DNA of 64,000 nt, taken from NCBI GenBank assembly GCA_035949055.1, contig DASZIO010000022.1:4278-68277 (forward strand), read 5' to 3'. Positions 24,893 to 32,070 of the stretch are shown one piece after another. A program made the position numbers and the translations under genes. Source of the stretch: Bog-756 sp035949055. GTDB taxonomy: Bacteria; Actinomycetota; Acidimicrobiia; Acidimicrobiales; RAAP-2. Below the pieces are notes generated by a model, which did not search any database, had not been told where the DNA came from, and worked only from the letters and a program-made list of their open reading frames with translations. How positions within the stretch are numbered: the stretch's first letter is position 1; the number at the start of each line of letters is the position of its first letter.

Positions 24893-25936
24893 GTGACGCT
24901 CTGGATCGCAGCTGTGGCCGGATTGGTGGCGGTGGGCGCGGCCGCCCGCTCGACCTGGTCGCCTTGCGGACTCTCCATGCTCTCGACCATCACGCCGGTG
25001 GGCGAGTCGGGCAAGGGCCACCGCTACCGGGCCACCGCCGCCTGGTTCGTCCTCGGCGCCGCGGCCGGCGGGATCACCCTCGGTTCGGTGATGGCTCTGA
25101 TGGCCGGGGCCGTGCGCGCCGCGTCGTTCCCTTCAGCCGTCCTCGGGCTGCTGGCCCTGGCCGCCGCGCTGGCGGCGGCGGCGAGCGACTCGGGCGTGGC
25201 CCGGGTGAGGGTGCCGATCCACCGTCGCCAGGTCAACGAACGGTGGCTCGATCGCTACCGCCCCTGGGTCTACGGCGCCGGGTTCGGCTGGCAGATCGGG
25301 GTGGGCGTGGCCACCTACATCACCACCGCGGCCGTCTACTTGATGGTGGTGCTGGCCGTCCTCACCGGACGACCCCTGGTGGCGCTGGCGGTGGGCACCG
25401 CCTTCGGCGTGCTCCGCGGCCTGGCCGTACTGCTCACCCAGCGACTCAACTCGCCTTCGGCGTTACGCGCCTTCCATCGCCGGTTCGCCGACCGGGGGCG
25501 GGCGGTGGGCCGGATGGTGACCGCTCTCGAGGCGACCGCCGCCGTCCTGCTGCTCGGCCATCTCCACTCCTTGGCCGCGGTGGTGCTGGTCCTCGCGGGC
25601 GGCGCGGTCGTGGCCCTACTGCGGCTGGCCGGGGCGGCCGGCCGGGCAGGCCGGGGGCGCGGTTCAGTCCGGTTCGGCGAGGACGGTTCCGCCGCGGGAC
25701 GAGTGGAGGGGGGAGCCGCCCGGGGCCGAGGCGTCGGAGAGTACAGAGGGAACCGGGGCGGGCTCGGGGCCCTGACCCGGGCCGGGCTCCGGCCCGGCCG
25801 CACTCGGCTCACCGTGCCGCCACCGCTGGAGGGGGCCGATTCGGCTGATCAACAGGATGACGCCCGCCACGGCCAAGGCGATGCCCGCCCCCTGGACGAG
25901 CACGGAACCGAGGTGCCCGTCCTCGCCCAGCCATAG
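24893..25936 (+). CDS. CcdA/MauF-like multi-helix membrane protein
   Basis: A 347-residue protein whose first ~255 residues hold six hydrophobic helices. The N-terminal STWSPCGLSMLSTITPVGES resembles the first redox helix of CcdA/DsbD (SPCxLPLLP), but no second cysteine is visible in the later helices, so a two-Cys electron relay is not supported. A second conserved-looking stretch is RYRPWVYGAGFGWQIGVGVA. MauF of methylamine clusters has a comparable role beside MauE and MauD. GGGAGG precedes GTG 24893. The last ~90 residues are low-complexity and are read through 273 bp of the opposite-strand Lgt-like gene; they may be a passive run-on to the first stop. Confidence 0.75.
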   Translation: MTLWIAAVAGLVAVGAAARSTWSPCGLSMLSTITPVGESGKGHRYRATAAWFVLGAAAGGITLGSVMALMAGAVRAASFPSAVLGLLALAAALAAAASDSGVARVRVPIHRRQVNERWLDRYRPWVYGAGFGWQIGVGVATYITTAAVYLMVVLAVLTGRPLVALAVGTAFGVLRGLAVLLTQRLNSPSALRAFHRRFADRGRAVGRMVTALEATAAVLLLGHLHSLAAVVLVLAGGAVVALLRLAGAAGRAGRGRGSVRFGEDGSAAGRVEGGAARGRGVGEYRGNRGGLGALTRAGLRPGRTRLTVPPPLEGADSADQQDDARHGQGDARPLDEHGTEVPVLAQP

Positions 25937-26638
25937 GTGCTCGTCGAGGAAGCGCTCGATGCCCCAGAGCACCATGGCCACCCCGATCACGATGCCGGCG
26001 GGCGGCAACGACCGGGCTACCGGTTCACCGCCGTCCGGTCCCACCGGTAGGGGGGTCGGGGCCACCGAGCGGAGCCACCGCTCGACCAGCAGCAAGATGG
26101 CGAAGATGGTGAAGTCCTCGATCGACTGGAAGATGGGTACGGGAAGGCGCTTGCCCACCTGGCCGGCGTAGTACATACCGAACCACTGATGGGTCGGATG
26201 CCCGCCTCCCGCCACCATCAACTGGGGTCCGAGCAGCCGTCCGATGCCCCAGCAGGCCATGAGCACCGGCGCCATGAGGTCGGCGAAGCGCAGGGTGGGC
26301 AGCTGGGGGCAGCGCCGGCGCGAGCTCACGATGGCCACCGGCACGGCGAACAGGAGGCCGCCGAACGAGGACAGCCCGCCTTGCCAGATGGCGATCACCT
26401 GCCCCGGGTGGTCCCGGTAGAACGAGAGGTTGGAGAGGACGTGGAGCGCCCGGGCCCCGACGATGGCCGACACGATGACCCACACGAACATGCCGGTCAC
26501 CCACTGCCACGGGTAGCCCGCCCGGCGCAGCCGTCGTTCGGCGTAACGGAGGCCGAACCAGAAGGTGAGGGCCAACCCGACCCCGTAGGTGTGCACTTCG
26601 ACGAACCAGACGTGGAACGCGACGGGGATGGGTCTCAT
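25664..26638 (-). CDS. Lgt-like (prolipoprotein diacylglyceryl transferase family) membrane protein
   Basis: A 324-residue protein with about seven membrane helices. GARALHVLSNLSFYRDHPGQ, WQGGLSSFGGLLFA and LPVPIFQSIEDF match the Lgt fold, which transfers diacylglycerol to lipobox cysteines. The usual signature GRIGNFINxE is poorly kept: here GIGRLLGPQLMVAGGG has the Gly-Arg but lacks the Asn and Glu positions. It may be a paralogue with another role. The C-terminal 60 residues are Pro/Gly/Ala-rich and overlap the convergent membrane-protein gene by 273 bp. Confidence 0.75.
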   Translation of the reverse strand: MRPIPVAFHVWFVEVHTYGVGLALTFWFGLRYAERRLRRAGYPWQWVTGMFVWVIVSAIVGARALHVLSNLSFYRDHPGQVIAIWQGGLSSFGGLLFAVPVAIVSSRRRCPQLPTLRFADLMAPVLMACWGIGRLLGPQLMVAGGGHPTHQWFGMYYAGQVGKRLPVPIFQSIEDFTIFAILLLVERWLRSVAPTPLPVGPDGGEPVARSLPPAGIVIGVAMVLWGIERFLDEHLWLGEDGHLGSVLVQGAGIALAVAGVILLISRIGPLQRWRHGEPSAAGPEPGPGQGPEPAPVPSVLSDASAPGGSPLHSSRGGTVLAEPD

Positions 26639-26849
26639 CGGTGATCCGGTCTCTCGGTCGGGGCTCGGCTGTTGGGCAGGCGCCTGATCCGAGACACGAT
26701 CGGCGCTCTCCCAGTATGCACCAGGCCCTGGCGGCGGTGGCTGCGGACCGGCTGAGCCAGGGGCGGGGCAGGATCCTCGAGCCGCCTACGGACCTGGGCG
26801 GAGCCGGTCGGCCACCTCGACCGGCAGGGGGGCGACCGGGTCGGCGCGG

Positions 26850-28058
26850 TCAGCCCACCCGGCCGACACCGGCGAAACCGCCGTCGGTGCGCACGCCGGT
26901 GATCCACACCGATGCCCCGGTGTAGGGCGCTTCGATCATGGAGCCCCCGCCGACGTACATGGCTACGTGGTCCGAGCCCCCGGGACCGTAGAACAGCAGG
27001 TCACCGGGTTGGATGTCGGCCAGCGGGATATGGGTGGTGGCGCCGTACTGGGCCCCTGAAGTGCGGGGGAGGCCGATGCCGACCTGGGCGTAGGCCCACA
27101 TGACCAGGCCCGAGCAGTCGAACCCGGCCGGGGTGTCGCCACCCCATACATAGGGCACCCCCACCTGGCTCTCGGCTGCCTGCACGGCACCGGCTGCGCC
27201 GGCGGCGAGCGGTGGAGCCGGTCCGTCTGGGGCGGCCGGCGCGGCCGGGCCGTCGCCGGAGCCGATACCGCCCGACCGGGTGGCGGTCGGCGCGGCGGCC
27301 TGGGCCCGCTGGGCCGAGGCCAGCTTGGCGTTGAACGAAGCGGTGGCGGCTGCCTTGGCCGCGGCGGCCGCCGCGGCCTGCTGTTGGGCCACCAGGTTCT
27401 GGATGTTGGCGTTGACGCTGTTCAGGGTGGCCTGATCCTGAGTGGCCAGCGCGGTGGCCTGGCTCTCCGAGGCCTGCAGATTGTTGCGGGTGGCCGTCGC
27501 CTGGGTCTGTTGCTGCTGCAGCGCGGCCTGTGCCGTCTGCAACTGGCTCTGCGCCGTGTGGAGGTTGTCGACCGTGGTGGTCACGTTGCCGGTGGCGATG
27601 TCGGAGTACTCCGACCGGATGTCCGAGGTGTTCGGGCTCGACGAGAACATCTGGGTCACCTGGTTGGTGGTCCCGCTGCTGGTGTAGTCGCTGATGGCCT
27701 GAGCCCGGAGCTGGCTCTGGTCCTTTGTCACCTCGGCCTGGTCCTTGGCCACCTGGGCCTGGTTGGCCGCGATCTGGCTGTTCAATTGCGAGAGCTGGTA
27801 GTCGGCCGACTGGACCTGGCCCGAAAGACTGGCGATCTGCCCCTCGGTGGCCTGGATCTTGGCCGTGATGGCCGCGGCCTGTGCTTTGGCGTCGGAGATT
27901 TGGTCGGCAGAGGCAGCGCGCGAACCGGAAATCGCCGTGATGGTGACCCCGATTGTGACCGCCAGCCCGAGCACGGCAAACACCCGTTTGCGGGGGTTTT
28001 TACGGGGAGCGGGGGTCACAGCTGGCTCTGACGTCGAGGACGGCTCGGCGTGAGTCAT
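26850..28058 (-). CDS. NlpC/P60 peptidoglycan endopeptidase with coiled-coil (RipA-like)
   Basis: A 402-residue exported hydrolase. A basic N-terminus (PRKNPRKR) and hydrophobic segment (about 27-50, ending ASA) form the signal. Residues 53-275 are a long Gln/Ala-rich coiled coil, as in RipA/PcsB-type proteins. After an Ala/Pro linker the NlpC/P60 domain (about 295-402) shows the Cys in FDCSGLVMWAY and His in SDHVAMYVGGG. Such enzymes cleave D-Glu-mDAP bonds in septal peptidoglycan. ATG 28058 is chosen; the longer frame to 28199 crosses the divergent promoter region. I looked for a c-di-AMP riboswitch upstream and did not find one. Confidence 0.88.
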   Translation of the reverse strand: MTHAEPSSTSEPAVTPAPRKNPRKRVFAVLGLAVTIGVTITAISGSRAASADQISDAKAQAAAITAKIQATEGQIASLSGQVQSADYQLSQLNSQIAANQAQVAKDQAEVTKDQSQLRAQAISDYTSSGTTNQVTQMFSSSPNTSDIRSEYSDIATGNVTTTVDNLHTAQSQLQTAQAALQQQQTQATATRNNLQASESQATALATQDQATLNSVNANIQNLVAQQQAAAAAAAKAAATASFNAKLASAQRAQAAAPTATRSGGIGSGDGPAAPAAPDGPAPPLAAGAAGAVQAAESQVGVPYVWGGDTPAGFDCSGLVMWAYAQVGIGLPRTSGAQYGATTHIPLADIQPGDLLFYGPGGSDHVAMYVGGGSMIEAPYTGASVWITGVRTDGGFAGVGRVG

Positions 28059-28236
28059 ACGGGAGACCTGTCTACTCCCTCTGGTCCCGCTCCACAAGTA
28101 CCCCGTCCGTGACTGTGGCCCTGAACAGGTAATTCGATGACAAAAAGCTCTCCGCGCCGACTCCCCGTTCACCTCGGCCGACGCGTCCCGGGGTGGCAAG
28201 AGCGGTGACGGAAACGGGCATGGTCAGGGAGCACGG

Positions 28237-28242
28237 TAGGGT
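28237..28242 (+). promoter_or_regulatory. -10 element TAGGGT, leaderless dienelactone-hydrolase transcript
   Basis: TAGGGT ends 8 nt before ATG 28251. The same hexamer at the same distance precedes the PH-domain gene at 3846. Confidence 0.45.
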
Positions 28243-28250
28243 CCACTTGC

Positions 28251-28943
28251 ATGGGTGAGATCGTCGAATTTCCGAGCAATGGAAGCCGTGGTCGTGGCTA
28301 TATCGCTGTTCCCGCCAATGGTCCTCAATCGAGCGCGGGAATCATCGTGTTGCAGGAGTGGTGGGGGCTGGTGGATCAGATCAAACGGACCTGTGACCGG
28401 TTCGCCGGAGCCGGCTTCACCGCGCTCGCCCCCGACCTCTACGACGGCACCACCGTGCCGCTGTCCGAACCCGACGAGGCCGGTCGCCGGATGATGGCCA
28501 TCGAAATGGAGCGCGCCGCCAAGGACCTTGGCGGCGGGGTCGACGAGCTGTTGCGTCGGACCGGCCGCGACTCGGTCGGGGCAATCGGATTCTGCATGGG
28601 CGGCGGGTTGGCCCTCGTGCTCGCTACCCAGCGTCCCGACGCGGTGAAGGCGGTCGTGGCCGCGTACGGGCTCATCCCGTGGCCGGACGCGCAGCCCGAC
28701 TACGCGAAGCTCGACGCCGCGGTGCTCGTGCACGCCGCCGAGCAGGATGACTACTTCACCCCCGACGCGGCCACGGCTCTGCAGGCCCAACTGCAGCAAC
28801 TGGGACGCGACGTCGAGGTCCACGTCTACCCCGGGGTTGGCCACGCCTTCTTCAACGAGGACCGGCCCGAGGTCCACCACGCCGAATCGGCCGACCTGTT
28901 GTGGGAGCGGTCGGTCGCCTTCTTCCGCCGTACTCTCGGCTGA
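28251..28943 (+). CDS. Dienelactone hydrolase family protein
   Basis: A 230-residue alpha/beta-hydrolase with the dienelactone hydrolase triad: Cys115 in IGFCMGGG, Asp167 in QDDYFTP and His198 in GVGHAFFNE, with the supporting Glu36 in QEWWGL. Length equals the family norm. Enzymes of this type open the lactone ring in chlorocatechol degradation or act on other esters; the substrate here is unknown. It is followed after four bases by the next gene, so the two form a unit. Confidence 0.9.
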   Translation: MGEIVEFPSNGSRGRGYIAVPANGPQSSAGIIVLQEWWGLVDQIKRTCDRFAGAGFTALAPDLYDGTTVPLSEPDEAGRRMMAIEMERAAKDLGGGVDELLRRTGRDSVGAIGFCMGGGLALVLATQRPDAVKAVVAAYGLIPWPDAQPDYAKLDAAVLVHAAEQDDYFTPDAATALQAQLQQLGRDVEVHVYPGVGHAFFNEDRPEVHHAESADLLWERSVAFFRRTLG

Positions 28944-28947
28944 CGGC

Positions 28948-30201
28948 ATGGGCGAGCCGGGGCTGGTCGAGCGGTACCTGATGCTCGGGCTCCGGCTCGG
29001 ACGCCACATCGACGGGCTGGTCGACGCCTACTACGGGCCCCGCGCCGTGGCCGAGGCCGCCGAGGCCGAGCCGGTCCAGGCCCCCGAGCGTCTGGTCCGC
29101 GACGCCCGGGCCCTGGTGGCGGCCCTCGACGCCGGGGAGCCTCTCGACCGCTCCGGTGGGGTCGGAGCCGGCGGGGGCGACGCCCCGGCCCGCCGCCACT
29201 GGCTGAGGGCCCAGCTGGTCGGGCTGCTCACCACGGCCCGCAAGCTGGCCGGGGAGGCCATCGGCTACGCCGACGAGGTCGAGGCCTGCTACGGGGTGCG
29301 GCCGACGCGGATGGACGAAGGGGTGCTGCTCGAGGCGCACCGGGACCTCGAGGAGGTGCTCCCGGGCACCGGGCCGCTGGTCGCCAGGTTGGTGGCCTGG
29401 CGCGAGGCCCATGCCGTGCCCGTCGACCGGCTCCGCCCGGCCATCGACTCGCTGGCCGAGGACCTGCGCGAACGGACCGCCACGCAGTTCGGCCTGCCCG
29501 AGGGAGAGCACGTCGACTTCGAGCTGGTGTCCGACCAGCCCTGGGCGGGGTTCAACTACTACCTCGGTGACCTCCACAGCCGGGTGGCCGTCAACACCGA
29601 CCTCCCCGTGCTGTCCATCGGCCTCGCCCACCTGGTGGCTCACGAGTCGTATCCGGGCCATCACACCGAGCACACCCGCAAGGAGGTGGGGCTGGTCCGC
29701 CGGCGAAAGTGGTGGGAGGAGTCGATGTTCCTCGTCGGGACACCCCAGTGCCTGCTGGCCGAGGGGCTGGCCGACCTCGGCCTGGAGGTGCTGATGGGAC
29801 GCCGTCCGGAGGCCGCGGTCGAACAGCACCTGCGGCCTCTCGGGATCCGCTACGACGCCGACACCATCGCGGCCGTGTCGGAGGCGGGCGAGGCGTTGAG
29901 TGCGGTTCGCCAGAACGCCGCCTTTCGTCTGCACGAGGATGGAGCCGGTGCCGACACGGTCACCGACGAGATAGCGCGCTGGGGGCTGCTGCCGCGGGAG
30001 CGCGCCGCCAAGGCTGTCGAGTTCCTCACCCATCCCACCTGGCGCGCCTATCTCACCTGTTACGTCGAGGGGCTTCCACTCTGTCGCGCCTTCGTCGGCG
30101 GCGACCCTGCCCGGTTCGAGCGCCTGCTCTCCGAACAGATGACACCGGACCAGCTGCGTGACCAGGTCCGCGCCGACCAGGCCGCTGGCGCGGATCCATG
30201 A
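28948..30201 (+). CDS. DUF885-like zinc-peptidase-related protein
   Basis: A 417-residue, mostly helical protein. AHESYPGHHTEHTRKE near residue 232 is an HExxxHH-type metal site like that of DUF885 proteins and distant M32-type carboxypeptidases; a second acidic stretch, LLAEGLADLGLEVL (about 268-281), could give the third ligand. No signal peptide is visible, so it is probably cytoplasmic. ATG 28948 lies four bases after the preceding stop. Its TGA overlaps the ATG of a possible 37-codon gene. Confidence 0.72.
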   Translation: MGEPGLVERYLMLGLRLGRHIDGLVDAYYGPRAVAEAAEAEPVQAPERLVRDARALVAALDAGEPLDRSGGVGAGGGDAPARRHWLRAQLVGLLTTARKLAGEAIGYADEVEACYGVRPTRMDEGVLLEAHRDLEEVLPGTGPLVARLVAWREAHAVPVDRLRPAIDSLAEDLRERTATQFGLPEGEHVDFELVSDQPWAGFNYYLGDLHSRVAVNTDLPVLSIGLAHLVAHESYPGHHTEHTRKEVGLVRRRKWWEESMFLVGTPQCLLAEGLADLGLEVLMGRRPEAAVEQHLRPLGIRYDADTIAAVSEAGEALSAVRQNAAFRLHEDGAGADTVTDEIARWGLLPRERAAKAVEFLTHPTWRAYLTCYVEGLPLCRAFVGGDPARFERLLSEQMTPDQLRDQVRADQAAGADP

Positions 30202-30311
30202 TGCCGGTAGGAGGCGGGCGGGTCTCGATGGAGCCGGCCGGGCGCGCTCTTGACGACCCGGAGGCCCGCCGCTCCCTCGGGCGCGCGATGGTCGAGGTGG
30301 TGCCGCGGTAG
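30198..30311 (+). CDS. Possible small protein, 37 aa
   Basis: ATG 30198 overlaps the stop of the preceding gene as ATGA, and 33 of 37 codons end in G or C, as in the neighbours. The product reads MMPVGGGRVSMEPAGRAL then DDPEARRSLGRAM and ends VPR. No family is recognised. It could be a chance frame, since the local GC content alone favours open frames. Confidence 0.3.
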   Translation: MMPVGGGRVSMEPAGRALDDPEARRSLGRAMVEVVPR

Positions 30312-30344
30312 CACCGTTTCTTGGGACTCGGTGGCGATTGGCCC

Positions 30345-30350
30345 TACCAT
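30345..30350 (+). promoter_or_regulatory. -10 element TACCAT, leaderless CitE-like transcript
   Basis: TACCAT lies 7 nt before ATG 30358. It includes the alternative ATG at 30349, which would then be untranscribed. Confidence 0.45.
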
Positions 30351-30357
30351 GCAGGGC

Positions 30358-31296
30358 ATGTCCGAACGCTCCCGCTACCTGCCCCGCCGCTCGTGCATGT
30401 CGACGCCCGGGTCGAACGAGCGCTTCCTGGCTAAAGCGCCGACCGTCCTGGCCGACATGAGCTTCCTCGACCTCGAGGACTCGGTGGCCCCATCGGAGAA
30501 GGAGGGCGCCCGGGCCAAGGTGGCCGACGCCATCAAGAACCTGCCCTGGGACGACCGGGTGCTTTGTGTCCGCGTCAATGCATGGGACACGGAATGGACG
30601 TACGGCGATGTGATCGACGTCGTGTCGAGCGCTGGCGATCGCCTCGACGAGCTCATGCTGCCCAAGGTGCAGACCGCAGCCGAAGTGGTCGCCCTGGACC
30701 TGCTCCTGGCCCAGGTGGAGAAGAAATGCGGCCTTCCGCCCGGGCACATCGGCATCGAGGCCCAGATCGAGACGACCCGCGGCCTCATCAACGTCGAGGA
30801 GATCTGCGCGGCGTCACCGAGGCTCGAGACGATCATCTTCGGACCGGCCGACTTCGCCGCCTCTATGGAGATGCCGGTGCTGACCGGCGGAGTGGCCATC
30901 CCCGAGTACCCCGGCGATCACTTCAACTACGTCTTCTCCAAGATCCTCATGGCCGGCCGGACCAACGGCCTGCAGGTGATCGACGGGCCGTTCCTCAAGG
31001 TCCGTGAGCTCGACAGCCTGCGCGAGTTCTCCATGCGCACCCGCATCCTCGGCTATGACGGCAAGTGGGCCCTCACCCCCGACCAGGTCCAGGTGCTCAA
31101 CGAGGTCTACTCACCTACCCAGGAGCAGTTCGACCGGGCCTGGGCGATCCTCGACGCCTATCGCAAGGCCACCGAGCAGGACCGGTCCGGCGCCGTCATG
31201 TTCGGCGACGAGATGATCGACGAAGCCTCGCGAAAGATGGCAACCAAGTTCGTGAGCCGCGGGGAACGCGCCGGCCTCACCCGATCCTCAGAGTGA
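30358..31296 (+). CDS. HpcH/HpaI aldolase / CitE-like CoA-ester lyase
   Basis: A 312-residue TIM-barrel lyase of the CitE/malyl-CoA lyase group. Visible motifs are RSCMSTPGSNERF at the N-terminus, FLDLEDSVAPSEK (metal-binding Glu/Asp), DELMLPKVQTAAEV, IEAQIETTRGLIN (second metal Glu) and IIFGPADFAASM. Enzymes of this group cleave or form 3-hydroxy- or beta-hydroxyacyl-CoA esters such as malyl-CoA or citramalyl-CoA with Mg2+. ATG 30358 is preferred over ATG 30349 because of the promoter spacing. Confidence 0.88.
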   Translation: MSERSRYLPRRSCMSTPGSNERFLAKAPTVLADMSFLDLEDSVAPSEKEGARAKVADAIKNLPWDDRVLCVRVNAWDTEWTYGDVIDVVSSAGDRLDELMLPKVQTAAEVVALDLLLAQVEKKCGLPPGHIGIEAQIETTRGLINVEEICAASPRLETIIFGPADFAASMEMPVLTGGVAIPEYPGDHFNYVFSKILMAGRTNGLQVIDGPFLKVRELDSLREFSMRTRILGYDGKWALTPDQVQVLNEVYSPTQEQFDRAWAILDAYRKATEQDRSGAVMFGDEMIDEASRKMATKFVSRGERAGLTRSSE

Positions 31297-31315
31297 GGAC
31301 CGGCGGGGTCGGTGG

Positions 31316-32056
31316 TCAGAACTTGAACTCGCGGTGCCACTCCTCGAGGACCGAGTAGTCACCGATCACCTCGACCGGACTGAGGGTCGGGCGATCGTAC
31401 AGGATGAGCTCGAGGTCCGAGGCCGTTCCGGTGACGCGCAGGTCGCCAACCGGTGCTTCCTCCGAGCCATCGGACCGCTCGACGTCGATCCGGTTGGACT
31501 CCAGCCCGACCGACCAGGCAGCCGGTGCGTCGGTGCACCGCAAGAACAGGGTGCGGCCGGTCCCGGCTCCGGTCCGGTCGCGGGTGGTGACCAGCGCGCC
31601 GAGGATCTCCTCGATGCCGTCGAGCGCCAGCGCGGTCGGGATCGGCTGGCAAGCACCGTGGGCCGACTGCACGTCGTAGCGGTGCACTGCCAGCTCGTGT
31701 GCGCACCGCCGGGCCACGAACCTGGCCGTGTGGTCGGCGGCGAACCAGGTCCACACCTCGGTGGTGGCCGGTGTGGCCTCGAGCTCGACGACCAGATGGG
31801 TACCGAGCTGATCCAGCCACTTGACGAGAGCAGCACCCGCCGGGGGGTCGGGGTAAGGGGTCATCGGCCGCCCGGTGCCCTCGCACAGGATGTGGGTCCA
31901 GAACCCGCAGAACGCACCGAGGTGCACCACCAGGTCCTCGACGGTCCAGTCTTCACAGGTCGGCACCGGGGTGTCCATCGAGGGGTCGGACTCGAGCTCG
32001 TCCACGATCGACTCACCTTCGGTCCGCACTGCTTGCACCAGCGTGACGTGGTCCAT
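31316..32056 (-). CDS. Maleylpyruvate isomerase family / mycothiol-dependent DinB-fold protein
   Basis: A 246-residue protein of the actinobacterial maleylpyruvate-isomerase-type family: VPTCEDWTVEDLVVHLGAFC holds the first metal His, and CAHELAVHRYDVQSAHG holds the other ligands (HExxxHxxD). Family members use a metal site in a four-helix DinB fold, some with mycothiol. The C-terminal ~90 residues are an SCP2-like beta domain. It is the last gene of a three-gene minus-strand unit, 14 bp after the acyl-CoA dehydrogenase. Confidence 0.8.
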   Translation of the reverse strand: MDHVTLVQAVRTEGESIVDELESDPSMDTPVPTCEDWTVEDLVVHLGAFCGFWTHILCEGTGRPMTPYPDPPAGAALVKWLDQLGTHLVVELEATPATTEVWTWFAADHTARFVARRCAHELAVHRYDVQSAHGACQPIPTALALDGIEEILGALVTTRDRTGAGTGRTLFLRCTDAPAAWSVGLESNRIDVERSDGSEEAPVGDLRVTGTASDLELILYDRPTLSPVEVIGDYSVLEEWHREFKF

Positions 32057-32070
32057 GGCGACAGACCGGA

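Noticed and set aside
21676..25936. Genuine methylamine dehydrogenase operon
   Set aside because: No heavy chain (MauB), no di-haem MauG, no amicyanin, and the second TTQ Trp is not found in the light-chain-like domain.
28059..28250. c-di-AMP (ydaO-type) riboswitch before the NlpC/P60 gene
   Set aside because: The conserved ACAGCT...GTAGGCGTC-type core and the paired GGGGAACC-type segments could not be found on the minus strand; only a few purine-rich stretches resemble it.
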